The notes: generated from the letters alone by a model not told the origin. A stretch of 64,000 nucleotides of DNA from Ruminococcaceae bacterium AM07-15 (GCA_003477405.1 QUDE01000001.1:186001-250000), one strand, 5' to 3'; positions 49,800-58,720 are shown, counted from the stretch's first letter. A program made the numbers and translations.

Positions 49800-50508
49800 T
49801 CCGTACCTGTATGAAGAGGTGCCTGTCTTGAAAAACAAGCTGGGCATCAAAAATGAGCAAACACTGGATCGCATCGAAGCCGAGCAATCCAGAGCCAATA
49901 TGATGCTGTTATACGAACAGGGCTTTCAGGATTTTTCTCCAAATGGCCTGCGGAAGATCCACCTGACCCTGTTTGGTGACATTTACGAATGGGCCGGTCA
50001 GTACCGCATCATCAATATCGAGAAGCGGGAGAAGCTGCTGGCAGGCCGAAGCGTTTGGTACAGCAATGAGGACCGGATAGAGGAAGATTTCGACGAGGCG
50101 TTTGGACGGCTGAGAAATGCTCACTGGAACGGCATCAGCCGGGAGCAATTTGTTCACCAGCTTACCAGCCTTTTCCCGCCGATCTGGCAGGTGCATCCCT
50201 TCCGGGAGGGCAATACCCGAACGGTTGTAATGATGATGACTTTTTTTGTGGAGCATCATGGATACTCTATGGATCAGGAGCTGATGGCTGCCAGTGCCGG
50301 CTATGTCCGCGACTCTTTTGTGATGGCCTCCCTGGATCAGTTTTCAGAATTTGAGCATTTGGAGCGCATACTGCTGGATGCGGTTTGCGATGAGCCGATT
50401 GATTACAGTGAGGAGAGCTTGGAGGAGCCGACTGAGATCCCGGAGAAATACCGCAAATACCAGAAGGAGCCTTATGTGCCGGAGCCGCATTACCGGCGTG
50501 AGGAATAA
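49792..50508 (+). CDS. Fic-domain toxin (AMP transferase)
   Basis: 238 residues, GTG start inside the antitoxin 3' end. Complete Fic motif HPFREGNTR near residue 135 with catalytic His, preceded by GDIYEWAGQYR (flap region). Fic toxins AMPylate host targets such as topoisomerases when freed from antitoxin. The last 45 residues form an acidic/Pro-rich tail. Paired with VbhA-like antitoxin, so a class I Fic toxin-antitoxin module stabilising the element. Confidence 0.92.
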   Translation: MSDPYLYEEVPVLKNKLGIKNEQTLDRIEAEQSRANMMLLYEQGFQDFSPNGLRKIHLTLFGDIYEWAGQYRIINIEKREKLLAGRSVWYSNEDRIEEDFDEAFGRLRNAHWNGISREQFVHQLTSLFPPIWQVHPFREGNTRTVVMMMTFFVEHHGYSMDQELMAASAGYVRDSFVMASLDQFSEFEHLERILLDAVCDEPIDYSEESLEEPTEIPEKYRKYQKEPYVPEPHYRREE

Positions 50509-50511
50509 AAG

Positions 50512-50555
50512 AAGCGCACAGCGGAAGAAGATCCGTTGTGCGCTTGCTTTATTTT
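50512..50555. terminator. Bidirectional terminator, type 2 wHTH hairpin
   Basis: AAGCGCACAGCGG / TCCGTTGTGCGCTT, loop AAGAAGA, followed by GCTTTATTTT. Between convergent fic and the third winged-helix gene. Almost the same hairpin follows copy 4 (58676-58709). Confidence 0.85.
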
Positions 50556-50878
50556 GGTGAGGTGCCTGGGGCAACGAATTTGTAGCCGTGGCCCCGCACT
50601 GTTTCGATAATACCGGCCCCCAGCTTGCGGCGGAGCTTGTAGACCATGCTGGAGATCCCGGTCCAGCTGGCGTCATAGGAGTCCGCCGCAACAGCTTCAT
50701 AGATTTGGCGAGCGGTGAACACCTGCCCTGGCCGGCGGGCCAGCAGGAGAAGAATATCAAACTCCATCGGCGTTAGCTCCACCGTCTGGCCAGCCTGCCA
50801 TACCAGCCTGCGCTGCGGGTCGATTTGCAACGAGCCAAAGAGCAGCAGTGCGTCTGCGGAGGCGGCCACTGTGGACAA
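50549..50878 (-). CDS. Receiver-less winged-helix regulator, copy 3
   Basis: Same family: LFGSLQIDPQRRLVWQAGQT, LTPMEFDILLLLARRPGQVF, RGHGYKFVAPGTSPK. TTG at 50878 is the first usual in-frame start, but the conserved frame continues 28 codons upstream (GKFIILSFRDDEEALFSKA) to 50962. The well-placed ATG (50962-50964, GGAGG 8 nt upstream) is out of phase and opens M-G-S-L-stop, exactly as in copy 1. Last gene of the minus-strand ABC/peptidase cluster. Confidence 0.75.
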   Translation of the reverse strand: MSTVAASADALLLFGSLQIDPQRRLVWQAGQTVELTPMEFDILLLLARRPGQVFTARQIYEAVAADSYDASWTGISSMVYKLRRKLGAGIIETVRGHGYKFVAPGTSPK

Positions 50879-50949
50879 GTCTGCGACTGAAGCAAAGTCC
50901 GATATTGCTTTGCTAAAAAGGGCTTCTTCATCGTCCCTAAACGATAGAA

Positions 50950-50964
50950 TTATAAACTTCCCAT
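50950..50964 (-). other. Four-codon frame MGSL-stop overlapping wHTH copy 3
   Basis: ATG GGA AGT TTA TAA, identical to copy 1, with GGAGG 8 nt upstream; the coding frame passes through GGG AAG TTT ATA ATT. Confidence 0.55.
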
Positions 50965-51001
50965 GCAGCTCACCTCCAATCGTTCAATTTCTCCCCGTTT
51001 C

Positions 51002-51712
51002 TTATCGTTTGGATCGTGCGGGGCGAACCATCAACAGGACGATGCCCGCGGCCAACAGTATGCACTGAACGATCAGAACTGCGGCCGGCATAGAGAAGGC
51101 GGGGTCTAAAGTACCAAGTGCTAGAGGGTACTTGCTGAAAAAATGTCCGTTCCAGATTCCCAGGGCGTCGGGCAGCGGCAAGGCCATACACAGGAAGGGG
51201 ACAGCCATCCACACATACACCAGCCAGGGCCGGATCTGCCCCAGCAGCCAGCCGCTCCCCAGTGCGAACACAAGGGCGGGCAGAAGGGTCGCCAGAGCTG
51301 GGAGCAGAAGACTCCCCCAGCCGTACCAGCCAAACATGCGGCTGTAGAACACCGCCGCCTCGCCCATGCACAGCAGACTCAGCAGCACGCCGCCCGTCAG
51401 GGCTGCGGCGCACCGGACCAAAGCATACTGCTTGGGCGGCATCGGCGTAGCGTCCATGAGAACTGCCGCCCGCCGGGCCTTGGGCGAGGTATAAAAGGTC
51501 AGAAAGAACAGCATCCCGATCCACAGCAAAGGCAGCATGCGGGAGAGATAATCCCCAAAGCTCCAGGGGGAGAAGGGGGCAGTGTGGGATACCCCCAGGA
51601 TGGTCACGGCATGGAGCACCAGTGCCCCGTAGAGAAGCAGCACAACCGCCAGCCCGATAAAAAACTTGTTCCACAGCAGCCTGCGGCATTCATATCGAAA
51701 AATCTTACGCAA
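51002..51712 (-). CDS. ABC-2-like membrane permease subunit
   Basis: 236 residues with six hydrophobic segments; N-terminus MRKIFRYECRRLLWNKFFIG typical of ABC-2 permeases. Overlaps the upstream permease-peptidase fusion by 8 nt. With that gene and the ATPase at 53885 it forms a three-gene exporter. High GC, unlike the ECF cluster to its left. Confidence 0.8.
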   Translation of the reverse strand: MRKIFRYECRRLLWNKFFIGLAVVLLLYGALVLHAVTILGVSHTAPFSPWSFGDYLSRMLPLLWIGMLFFLTFYTSPKARRAAVLMDATPMPPKQYALVRCAAALTGGVLLSLLCMGEAAVFYSRMFGWYGWGSLLLPALATLLPALVFALGSGWLLGQIRPWLVYVWMAVPFLCMALPLPDALGIWNGHFFSKYPLALGTLDPAFSMPAAVLIVQCILLAAGIVLLMVRPARSKR

Positions 51713-53888
51713 GGTTCAAATCCTCCTCCGTTAGCCCGCAGGCATCCAAAAATTCCTGGTAGGTCAGATAGGGATACATGGGGTCCAGCTCCCGGTTGAA
51801 CAGGTCATGGAGGATCTGATCCATGGCCTCCTCGCCGTCCACCAACTGCTCCGCTTTCCAAATTTTCAGGGGCATCTCATTGTACTGCCGAACCTGAGAC
51901 AGACTGTTGGAGATGGCAAGCTGCACCTGCTCCGGCAGCATCTCCAGATATTCAGGATTGCGCACATAGAAGTTCAGGTAGTAGTCATCTACCGCTTTCT
52001 GCCACTGATCCACATAATGCTCCTGGGCATAGTCCTCGCCGTATAGTTCCTTGACGATACGGTAGGTGGTGTAGACGGTCAGGCCCTCGGCGGACCAGGG
52101 GCTGGTGGGCTCGGAGGTATCAAACATATTGCCCAGGCCCCACCACTGATGGACCAGCTCGTGGATCATGACCTCACCGGCGCCGCCGCCCTTTTCGGCG
52201 TTCCCCAGGTTGGCGGCGGTAAAGTCCGCCTCATCCAGCAGGCTGGCCCCGGTGGTGGCGTAGCCGCCGCCGGCCACCCGGCTCTGGATGAGCTTCAGGG
52301 TCTCCCCGGTTCCGAAGGAGAGGGAGCCATAATGCTCGGTGCAGTAGTCAACTACTTCCTTCACCGCGTCCACGGCTTCGGCAGCCTCCATGACAGCCTG
52401 ATGCTTGCGGCCGTAGTAGAACTCAATGGTCATGCCGCCGGCCTCGATGTCCTCCCGGATATAGTCCCCGGCGTAGAGAATGCCGCCGGCGCCGTTGTGT
52501 TCATACCGCCATGTTCTGGTGCCGTCCTCGTGCTCCGCGACGACCTCCGCCTCGCTGGAGCCGAAGGGGATCGCCAGCATATTTTCCGGCAGGGTGATCT
52601 CAATTTCAGCGGGATAGCCGGCCTCCCCGGGCATGACATTCATCACACGGGGCGAGAGGGCCGAGTTCTCCAGGCAGAGGTATTCCCGGCTCAGCTCCTT
52701 ACCGCCCTGCATGGTGGGCATACTCTCCTGGGGGAAGCCGCTGTACTCCATGGTCAGCTCCACGTCCTCCTCTGCGGGAATGGTGACTTCCAGCAGGGCC
52801 TCGTTATACTCCTGGTAGGCGCTTACCGTAAAGGGAACGTCCGCGCCGTTGGCCTGGACATTGGAAATGGCGTAGCCCGGGTTGATGCCGAAGGAAACGC
52901 TCTGCTCCTGGCCGGAGGTGTTCCGGAACTGGTAGGAGGCCCGGCCCGTCACGGTGCCGGCATCGGTGTCCGGAAACACCTGGGCGGTGCGGCGGACAAA
53001 GGTGACGCCCTCTGCATAGGGGATCTCATAGAAGGACATCACCGTTAAATCCGGGTTGCTGTGGTCGATAAAGGGCTGGGCGGCATAGGCGGCGCCGGAA
53101 CAGATCAGCAGCGCCAGGGCGATCACCGGGCGGTAGAACCGCCGGGCGCTCCGGGCCAGGGAGCCGAACACGCCCTTCCCATATTGCCGGATGCAGAGAT
53201 AGGAGATTGTCCAGACCCCGGCCAGTGCAAGGAGCCAGGTGAAACGCATCCAGGCCACCGACCGGAACACACGGAGGTTGGAGAAATCATCGGACAAAGC
53301 CCACACGCAGGGGTTGAGCCAGCATAACTGCCATTCCGCTGCCCACACCGTCAGGCTCAGGGCGCAGAAGGCGATAAACAGGACGATGGACAGATCCGCC
53401 CGCCGGGTGAACTGGTAGGCTGCGGCCGCCGCCAGGATGCCCAGGGGCAGCGCCAGCCCCATAAACAGCAGATAGGCCAGCACATAGTTTGCGCCGGTGA
53501 ACACGGCGCCGATCAGCCCCGCGCTGATGGGCAGCCAGACCAGCATCGTGAGGCCCACTGTCAGCACCGCGGCCGTCAGCAGGGCCAGCAGTCGGGTCAG
53601 GGCTGTGGTCAGAGGGGACACCACCGCGTCGGTGAGAATGTCCACCCGGCTGCGGCAGGCCCGGTCCAGCTCAAAGATGGTCAGCAGGCCGAAGAGGATG
53701 GCGCCGGCCACACCGCCGGCAATCGCGGGGTTTGCCAGATACATGGAGAGCATGGTGGTGGATGTGGCGGGCTTGTAGAGTACCAGCCCCAGCACCGGGG
53801 AGAGGACCGCCAAAGCCATCATCAGCCAGGTCAGGCGGCTTTGCAGCAGCCGCTTCAGTTCCAGGGGAAAGAGCCGCATTGTCTTCAT
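51705..53888 (-). CDS. ABC-2 permease fused to an M1-type metallopeptidase domain
   Basis: 727 residues. About six membrane segments in residues 1-280, then an extracytoplasmic gluzincin domain: zinc motif HELVHQWWG with His near 573 and 577, and the third ligand Glu in WSAEGLTVYTTYR about 20-24 residues later. Beta-rich aminopeptidase-N-like region lies before it (310-480). Such fusions belong to transporter families that may process and move peptides. It overlaps the ATPase gene by 4 nt and the second permease by 8 nt. Confidence 0.88.
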   Translation of the reverse strand: MKTMRLFPLELKRLLQSRLTWLMMALAVLSPVLGLVLYKPATSTTMLSMYLANPAIAGGVAGAILFGLLTIFELDRACRSRVDILTDAVVSPLTTALTRLLALLTAAVLTVGLTMLVWLPISAGLIGAVFTGANYVLAYLLFMGLALPLGILAAAAAYQFTRRADLSIVLFIAFCALSLTVWAAEWQLCWLNPCVWALSDDFSNLRVFRSVAWMRFTWLLALAGVWTISYLCIRQYGKGVFGSLARSARRFYRPVIALALLICSGAAYAAQPFIDHSNPDLTVMSFYEIPYAEGVTFVRRTAQVFPDTDAGTVTGRASYQFRNTSGQEQSVSFGINPGYAISNVQANGADVPFTVSAYQEYNEALLEVTIPAEEDVELTMEYSGFPQESMPTMQGGKELSREYLCLENSALSPRVMNVMPGEAGYPAEIEITLPENMLAIPFGSSEAEVVAEHEDGTRTWRYEHNGAGGILYAGDYIREDIEAGGMTIEFYYGRKHQAVMEAAEAVDAVKEVVDYCTEHYGSLSFGTGETLKLIQSRVAGGGYATTGASLLDEADFTAANLGNAEKGGGAGEVMIHELVHQWWGLGNMFDTSEPTSPWSAEGLTVYTTYRIVKELYGEDYAQEHYVDQWQKAVDDYYLNFYVRNPEYLEMLPEQVQLAISNSLSQVRQYNEMPLKIWKAEQLVDGEEAMDQILHDLFNRELDPMYPYLTYQEFLDACGLTEEDLNLA

Positions 53889-54745
53889 TGTACCGCCTCC
53901 CTGGAGATCAGATAGAGGTAAGCATCCTCCAAAGAGGGCTCCTCCGCCTGGGCATAGGGCGGCAGCTTGTCCGCCACGGCCCGGCAGCGGATGCCCTGAC
54001 TGGTGTTCACCCGGGCGGTGATGTGCAGCCCCTGCTCCAGCGTCTCATCCTTCTCCCAAAAGATGCCCACATGGCCGGCAGCCGACTGGATCAACTGCTC
54101 CGGCGTGCCGGTGAACAGGATGGTCCCGTGGTGGATGACCACGATCTGGTCGCACACCGACTGCACATCCTCGATGATGTGGGTAGAGAGAAGCACCAGA
54201 TGCTCCTCGGCTGTGCGGGAGAACAGGTTGCGGAAGTGGATGCGCTCCTCCGGGTCCAGTCCCACGGTGGGCTCGTCAAAGATCAGGAAGGGGGGATTCC
54301 CCAATAGGGCCTGGGCGATGCCTACCCGCTGGCGCTGGCCGCCGGAGAGGGTGCGGATCTTGGATTTTGCCTTTTCTTCCAGATTGACCGCCTGGATTGT
54401 CTTTTGGATCGCGGCCTTGGGATTCGCAATCCCCTTGAGTGCGGCCATGTAGTCTAAAAACTGGGTGACCGTCAATTCATCGAACAAACCGAAGTCCTGG
54501 GGGAGATAGCCGAGGCTGGCTTTCAGATGGCTCTCGACCTTGGCCAGCGGCACCCCGTTCAGCAGGATGTTCCCTCCGGTGGGCTGCAGGGCCGCCACCA
54601 GCAGCTTCATCAGGGTGGATTTGCCCGCCCCGTTGGGGCCCAGCAGCCCGATGAGGCTGGGGGATTTTAACTCCAGGTTCAGCCCCTTTAAGGCCTGCTT
54701 CCCACTGGGGTAGGTCATACTGACATTTTGAATCTTGATTTCCAT
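53885..54745 (-). CDS. ABC transporter ATP-binding protein
   Basis: 286 residues from ATG 54745 (AAAGGAATCC upstream); a Met at 54793 is in frame but lacks a good site. Walker A GPNGAGKST, signature LSGGQRQR, Walker B FLIFDEPTVGLD, H-loop LSTHII. Energises the permease/peptidase exporter encoded downstream. Confidence 0.9.
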   Translation of the reverse strand: MEIKIQNVSMTYPSGKQALKGLNLELKSPSLIGLLGPNGAGKSTLMKLLVAALQPTGGNILLNGVPLAKVESHLKASLGYLPQDFGLFDELTVTQFLDYMAALKGIANPKAAIQKTIQAVNLEEKAKSKIRTLSGGQRQRVGIAQALLGNPPFLIFDEPTVGLDPEERIHFRNLFSRTAEEHLVLLSTHIIEDVQSVCDQIVVIHHGTILFTGTPEQLIQSAAGHVGIFWEKDETLEQGLHITARVNTSQGIRCRAVADKLPPYAQAEEPSLEDAYLYLISREAVQ

Positions 54746-54878
54746 ATTGTTGGATTCCTTTCTGCTTGGGATGAGGAAAGAATACCAGGGCAATATGGAG
54801 CGAAGATGGAGGGAATTTGTGATTTGTATGGAGAAAGGCAGAAAACAGGGCAGGCCACCGGCCTGCCCCGTTCTAACA

Positions 54879-55481
54879 CTATAAAAGATGTTTTTTCACC
54901 CAGCTATCCAGTAAGGCCATCTGTTCCTCTGTGTGGAACCAGTGCTCACCGCCCTCCAGGACGGTGAGACCGGCGCCGTGCTCCGCCGCGAACTGCTCCA
55001 CACTCTGACGGGACACCAGATAGTCGCCCCCGGCATAGAGGATTTCCGTGGGGACCTGCCAAGCGATGGGATGCTCCCGCACATAGCACAGGTACGCCCA
55101 GGACAGGGTCTCCCCGAAGTCTGTGGGGACCTCTCCCCGTTCGCATAGCGCCTGCTCCGACACACCGGCCCAGGCCATCATGTCCAGGATCAGCCGTTCC
55201 ATGTCCAGCACCGGCGACACGAACAGCGCCCTGTCCGGCGCCTGATCCCCCAGGGCCAGCATGGTGAAATAGGCCCCGATGCTGTTGGCCAGGAGAATGA
55301 TGTGCTCATACTGCCGGCGGGCCTCGTCATAGGCGGCCGCGATCTGGGGTGCCGCCTCCCAGGGAAGCTCCCCCCGGTAGTCCACCCCCAGCACGTCGAA
55401 ACCGGGGCAGACGGCCCGGAAGCGGTCTGCCTCCCCGGCGCTACCGCCTTTGCCGTGGACATATAAAATTGCGCGTTTCAA
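54879..55481 (-). CDS. Alpha/beta hydrolase (small serine hydrolase)
   Basis: 200 residues. N-terminal LYVHGKGGSAGEADRF oxyanion region, nucleophile Ser67 in ANSIGA, probable acid in YAGGDYL, and His in GGEHWFH near 178. Cytosolic. Start overlaps the acetyltransferase stop (4 nt), so the two are co-translated; it may modify the same compound. Confidence 0.8.
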   Translation of the reverse strand: MKRAILYVHGKGGSAGEADRFRAVCPGFDVLGVDYRGELPWEAAPQIAAAYDEARRQYEHIILLANSIGAYFTMLALGDQAPDRALFVSPVLDMERLILDMMAWAGVSEQALCERGEVPTDFGETLSWAYLCYVREHPIAWQVPTEILYAGGDYLVSRQSVEQFAAEHGAGLTVLEGGEHWFHTEEQMALLDSWVKKHLL

Positions 55482-56152
55482 ACCTGTTCACCTCCGTCCT
55501 CAGCCTGTGGACTGTCTGCGGCCATACGGTCCATCCGTTCCTGTACCTCGGTAAAGAACCGGGACAGGTGGAACCCGTCCGCCACCGCGTGGTGGATGTT
55601 CATGGTCAGCGGTATGACCAGCCTGCTGCCCTCCGCCTCGTACTTGCCCCAGGTGACCACCGGGGCCAGAAAGTCCCCCTGGTCAAACACATGGACATCG
55701 AAGTGGCGGTAGCGAACCCAGGGCAGACAGGACACATCGAAGTGATTCGTTGGCTGCCCTTCCACCACGCCCCGGAGTTCCCGGTACTTTTCCCGGTCCT
55801 CCAGAAAACGGGCGTGGAATGCCGGCAGGTCCTCCATGTAAGGCGTAACCAGCTTGGTGAAGTTCCCGTCCTCCGGGTGGAAGTGGGCATAACTGGGGGA
55901 AACAAAGTCCCAGCGGATCAGGTTTCCATCCTGGTCCCAGCCCAGTTTGAACTCCTCATGGGCGTTGATCACCCGGGATACCACCCAGATCATGGCCGGA
56001 TAGAACTTCATGCCGCGCTGCTTGACGAACCGGACCAGCGGCGTCACATCCATGTCCACCGTCAGGCTCATGACCACTCGCATGTGGTCCATATAAAACT
56101 GAAACAGATCGCCTCTCGGCCAGGTGCTGAAATCAACCTTTTTGTAATTCAT
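55478..56152 (-). CDS. Chloramphenicol-acetyltransferase-like protein
   Basis: 224 residues from ATG 56152 (AAAGGAG upstream; an in-frame ATG at 56170 is less well placed). CAT-family features: N-terminal DFSTWPRGDLFQFY, GMKFYPAMIWVVSRVINAHEEF (abbreviated), FDVSCLPW, and catalytic IHHAVADGFH near 185-194. Transfers acetyl from acetyl-CoA to chloramphenicol-type hydroxyls in classical members; substrate here is unproven, since this branch is divergent from catP/catA. A probable leader peptide and alternative hairpins precede it. Confidence 0.85.
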   Translation of the reverse strand: MNYKKVDFSTWPRGDLFQFYMDHMRVVMSLTVDMDVTPLVRFVKQRGMKFYPAMIWVVSRVINAHEEFKLGWDQDGNLIRWDFVSPSYAHFHPEDGNFTKLVTPYMEDLPAFHARFLEDREKYRELRGVVEGQPTNHFDVSCLPWVRYRHFDVHVFDQGDFLAPVVTWGKYEAEGSRLVIPLTMNIHHAVADGFHLSRFFTEVQERMDRMAADSPQAEDGGEQV

Positions 56153-56154
56153 CT

Positions 56155-56298
56155 CAATACTCCTTTGCATGATTGTTTTTCCGTTTCATCATGCAAGGCC
56201 ATTGGGATGGGGTATTTCCGTTTGCTCCATACAAGCCATCCAGCTCAAGCCTTGCATGGAGCCGCATCAAGTCCGCGCTTCATTCGTTCACCTCCTCA
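56155..56298 (-). promoter_or_regulatory. Probable leader-peptide attenuator of the acetyltransferase gene
   Basis: On the minus strand GAGGAGG precedes a 12-codon frame (56283-56245, MKRGLDAAPCKA). CATGCAAGGC in its last codons is perfectly complementary to GCCTTGCATG at 56199-56190. The latter can alternatively pair with ATGCAAAGG of the acetyltransferase Shine-Dalgarno. A third segment, GGCTTGTATGG (56237-56227), can also pair with the leader. This resembles translational attenuation of inducible cat genes. Confidence 0.55.
56245..56283 (-). CDS. 12-residue leader peptide MKRGLDAAPCKA
   Basis: ATG with GAGGAGGTGAACGA upstream, too short to be a stand-alone protein. Its final codons form one arm of the hairpins described for the attenuator, 93 nt before the acetyltransferase start. 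Confidence 0.5.
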   Translation of the reverse strand: MKRGLDAAPCKA

Positions 56299-56435
56299 AT
56301 GAACCGGGCGCAGGATGCCCTTTCCGGCAATCCAAAAATGAGATGTTTTTTTCCAGATATCTGCCTTGTAGCCACAGGTGTGAATCAAAATCGTCTGTTC
56401 CGCAGGCACCCTCACTTTCATTGGATCATCTATGC

Positions 56436-57956
56436 TTATCCTATCATATTCCCGGCGGCAAGTCCAGAAACAGCGTCCGTTTCAAACCGCACCGCAGCCC
56501 GCACCCCGTCCTCTGTATTTTCGATGGTACATTCCGCTCCATGCCGGGCCAAAATCATTTTCACCAGATACAGCCCCAGGCCGCTGCCACCTGTAGCCCG
56601 GTTCCGGGAGGTTTCTTCCCGGTAGAATGCCTCAAACAGATGAGGCAGGGCTTTTTCCGAGATGTGGGCCTCGGTGTTCTCCACCGTCAGAGCTGGGCGG
56701 CCGTCCAGCAGGCCGCACCACACCCGCACCTCCGCCCCCTCCGGCGAGTAGAGGGATGCGTTAGAGAGCAGATTGCCTGCCACCCGGCCCAGCAGAGAGG
56801 CGTCCCCGATGACAACGATCCCCGGCGTCAGATCCTTTACCAGCCGCTGGTTCCGCTGCTCCAGAAGAGGTGCGTCCAGGGCAAGCTGGCGCTCGATCAA
56901 GGCGGACAGCTCCACGGGCTCCCGCTTCACAGCCACAGAGCCGCTTTCCATACGGGAGATCGCCAGCATCTCCTGCACCAGATTTTCCATCCGTCCCGTT
57001 ACCCGGAGCGAGCGAAGCAGGTACTTGTCCCGGTCCTGATAGACGCCAACCCCCTCCAGCATGCCGGAGAGCTGCCCCTTCAGAATGGTCACCGGAGTTT
57101 TCAGCTCATGGGAGGCGGCGTTGAAGAAGGCCATCCGCTGGCGGTCCAGCTCCCGTTCCCGTTCCACCTCACCCCGGAGCGCCCGATTGGCGTTCTCCAG
57201 GTCGGTGAGAGCGGTGTCCAGCCGCCGGGCAAGCTGATCCAGACTGCGGCCCAGCTTGCCGATCTCGTCCTTGCGCTTTTCACCGCATTCCCAGTGGAAG
57301 TCCAGCTCCGCCATTTTCCCGGCGATCCCGCTCATGCGCACGATAGGCCGGGTGATGTATCGGGAGTAAATCAAGGCGCACAGCAGAGAAAATACCAATA
57401 ACACCATCAAAAGCCAGGGGGCTATCTGGATCAGCGCCCGCACCGCCAGATTTTCCACTTCGATCCGCGGGGTGACATAGAGGGTATAGCTCTCGTTCTG
57501 GCCTGCAAACACCACCTCGGCGGTAATGGTAGCCTGCTCCGACATGGTGACCGCTACCGTATCGCCTTCCCGGATGTCCTGGCTGTGATAACCGACGGTG
57601 CTTTCCTGCTCTGAGGTGGTGACAATCATGGTATCATCCTCATACACAGCCTGCACCGTCAGCTTGGCCCCTGTGTCCACCAGGCGCCCGTCCGGCCCCA
57701 CCAGCATGGCGTTGGCCCCGGAGGTAAGCACAAAGTCATCCAGCAGCTCGCCACAGTCCGCAGGAGTCGTGTCCGCCAGTTTCCCCACCAGGGCATCCAC
57801 CTGAGCGGTAAGGTCATCATTTACTACGGCGGTATAGGTGCTGGGGGAGGCCCAGGCGATAAAGCTGAAGGTGACCGCCCCGGCCGCGAGCAGGACGCCG
57901 GCGGTAATGAGAAAGATCCGGGCTGTCAGGCTTTCAGTGATCCTCTTTCGCAGCAC
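56436..57956 (-). CDS. Sensor histidine kinase
   Basis: 506 residues, GTG start overlapping the response-regulator gene by 23 nt. Two membrane segments (about 12-35 and 178-203) flank an extracytoplasmic domain. Then HAMP, H-box AASHELKTPVT, N-box NLLSNASLY, and ATP-lid GGSGLGLYLVKMI. Pairs with the PhoB-type regulator upstream. Likely senses a cell-envelope or antibiotic signal and controls the acetyltransferase/ABC genes downstream on the same strand. Confidence 0.9.
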   Translation of the reverse strand: MLRKRITESLTARIFLITAGVLLAAGAVTFSFIAWASPSTYTAVVNDDLTAQVDALVGKLADTTPADCGELLDDFVLTSGANAMLVGPDGRLVDTGAKLTVQAVYEDDTMIVTTSEQESTVGYHSQDIREGDTVAVTMSEQATITAEVVFAGQNESYTLYVTPRIEVENLAVRALIQIAPWLLMVLLVFSLLCALIYSRYITRPIVRMSGIAGKMAELDFHWECGEKRKDEIGKLGRSLDQLARRLDTALTDLENANRALRGEVERERELDRQRMAFFNAASHELKTPVTILKGQLSGMLEGVGVYQDRDKYLLRSLRVTGRMENLVQEMLAISRMESGSVAVKREPVELSALIERQLALDAPLLEQRNQRLVKDLTPGIVVIGDASLLGRVAGNLLSNASLYSPEGAEVRVWCGLLDGRPALTVENTEAHISEKALPHLFEAFYREETSRNRATGGSGLGLYLVKMILARHGAECTIENTEDGVRAAVRFETDAVSGLAAGNMIG

Positions 57957-58602
57957 GGTAGCCCACCCCCCTTACAGTATCAATATAGTTCCGCCCCAGC
58001 TTGTGGCGGAGGTTTTTGATGTGGCTGTCCACCACCCGTTCGTCCCCATAGAAGTCATAGCCCCATAGTTTTGCCAGTAGCATCTCCCGGGTGAACACCC
58101 GGCCCGGCGCGGCCAGAAAGGTGTGGAGCAGTTCAAACTCCCGGGCGGTCAGGTCCAGGAGCCGGCCGTCCAGCAGGGCCTCCCGCGTGTCCAGATCCAA
58201 AGTCAGGTCCCGGTACCGCAGGCGGCTGTCCTCCCCGGCGGTTCCACGGCGGCGGAGGATGACCCGGATCTTTTCCAGCAGCACCGGCATGGAGAAGGGC
58301 TTGGTCACATAGTCGTCGATGTCCATACCGAAACCCCGGAGCTGCGATTCTTCCCCATCCAGGGCGGTGAGCATCAAAATAGGGACCTGGGACTGCTGGC
58401 GGATCAGCTCGCAGACCCCAAAGCCGTCGATTTTCGGGAGCATCAGGTCCAATAGAACCAGGTCGAAGGTCTGCCCGCCAAACAGAGCCAGGGCTGCCAC
58501 GCCATCCCCAGCCACGGCAGTCTGGTAGCCGGCATCCTCCAGGTAGGCGCGCAGCAGCTCCTGAATATCCGGCTCGTCTTCCACAATTAAAATGCGTTTC
58601 AT
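57934..58602 (-). CDS. OmpR/PhoB-family response regulator
   Basis: 222 residues: receiver domain with acidic pair IVEDEPD, phospho-acceptor Asp in LLDLMLP near 53, Lys in VTKPF near 102; C-terminal winged helix LTAREFELLHTF and HIKNLRHKLG. First gene of the minus-strand cluster and partner of the histidine kinase. Confidence 0.93.
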   Translation of the reverse strand: MKRILIVEDEPDIQELLRAYLEDAGYQTAVAGDGVAALALFGGQTFDLVLLDLMLPKIDGFGVCELIRQQSQVPILMLTALDGEESQLRGFGMDIDDYVTKPFSMPVLLEKIRVILRRRGTAGEDSRLRYRDLTLDLDTREALLDGRLLDLTAREFELLHTFLAAPGRVFTREMLLAKLWGYDFYGDERVVDSHIKNLRHKLGRNYIDTVRGVGYRAAKEDH

Positions 58603-58675
58603 TTGTAATCACCCAATCGAAGTATATCATGGGATTGTGAATTTATCATGGAGAAAAGAAAGTAATCACAAAAAG

Positions 58676-58720
58676 AAGCGCACAGCGGAGAAAAATCCGT
58701 TGTGCGCTTGCTTCATTTTG
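58676..58720. terminator. Type 2 wHTH hairpin, copy 4
   Basis: AAGCGCACAGCGG / TCCGTTGTGCGCTT, followed by GCTTCATTTT; near-duplicate of 50512-50545. Confidence 0.8.

Noticed and set aside
53732..54307. 191-codon plus-strand frame opposite the ABC genes
   Set aside because: Shadow of the minus-strand ATPase and permease genes.
55349..57401. 317- and 410-codon plus-strand frames
   Set aside because: Antisense of the acetyltransferase, hydrolase and kinase genes.
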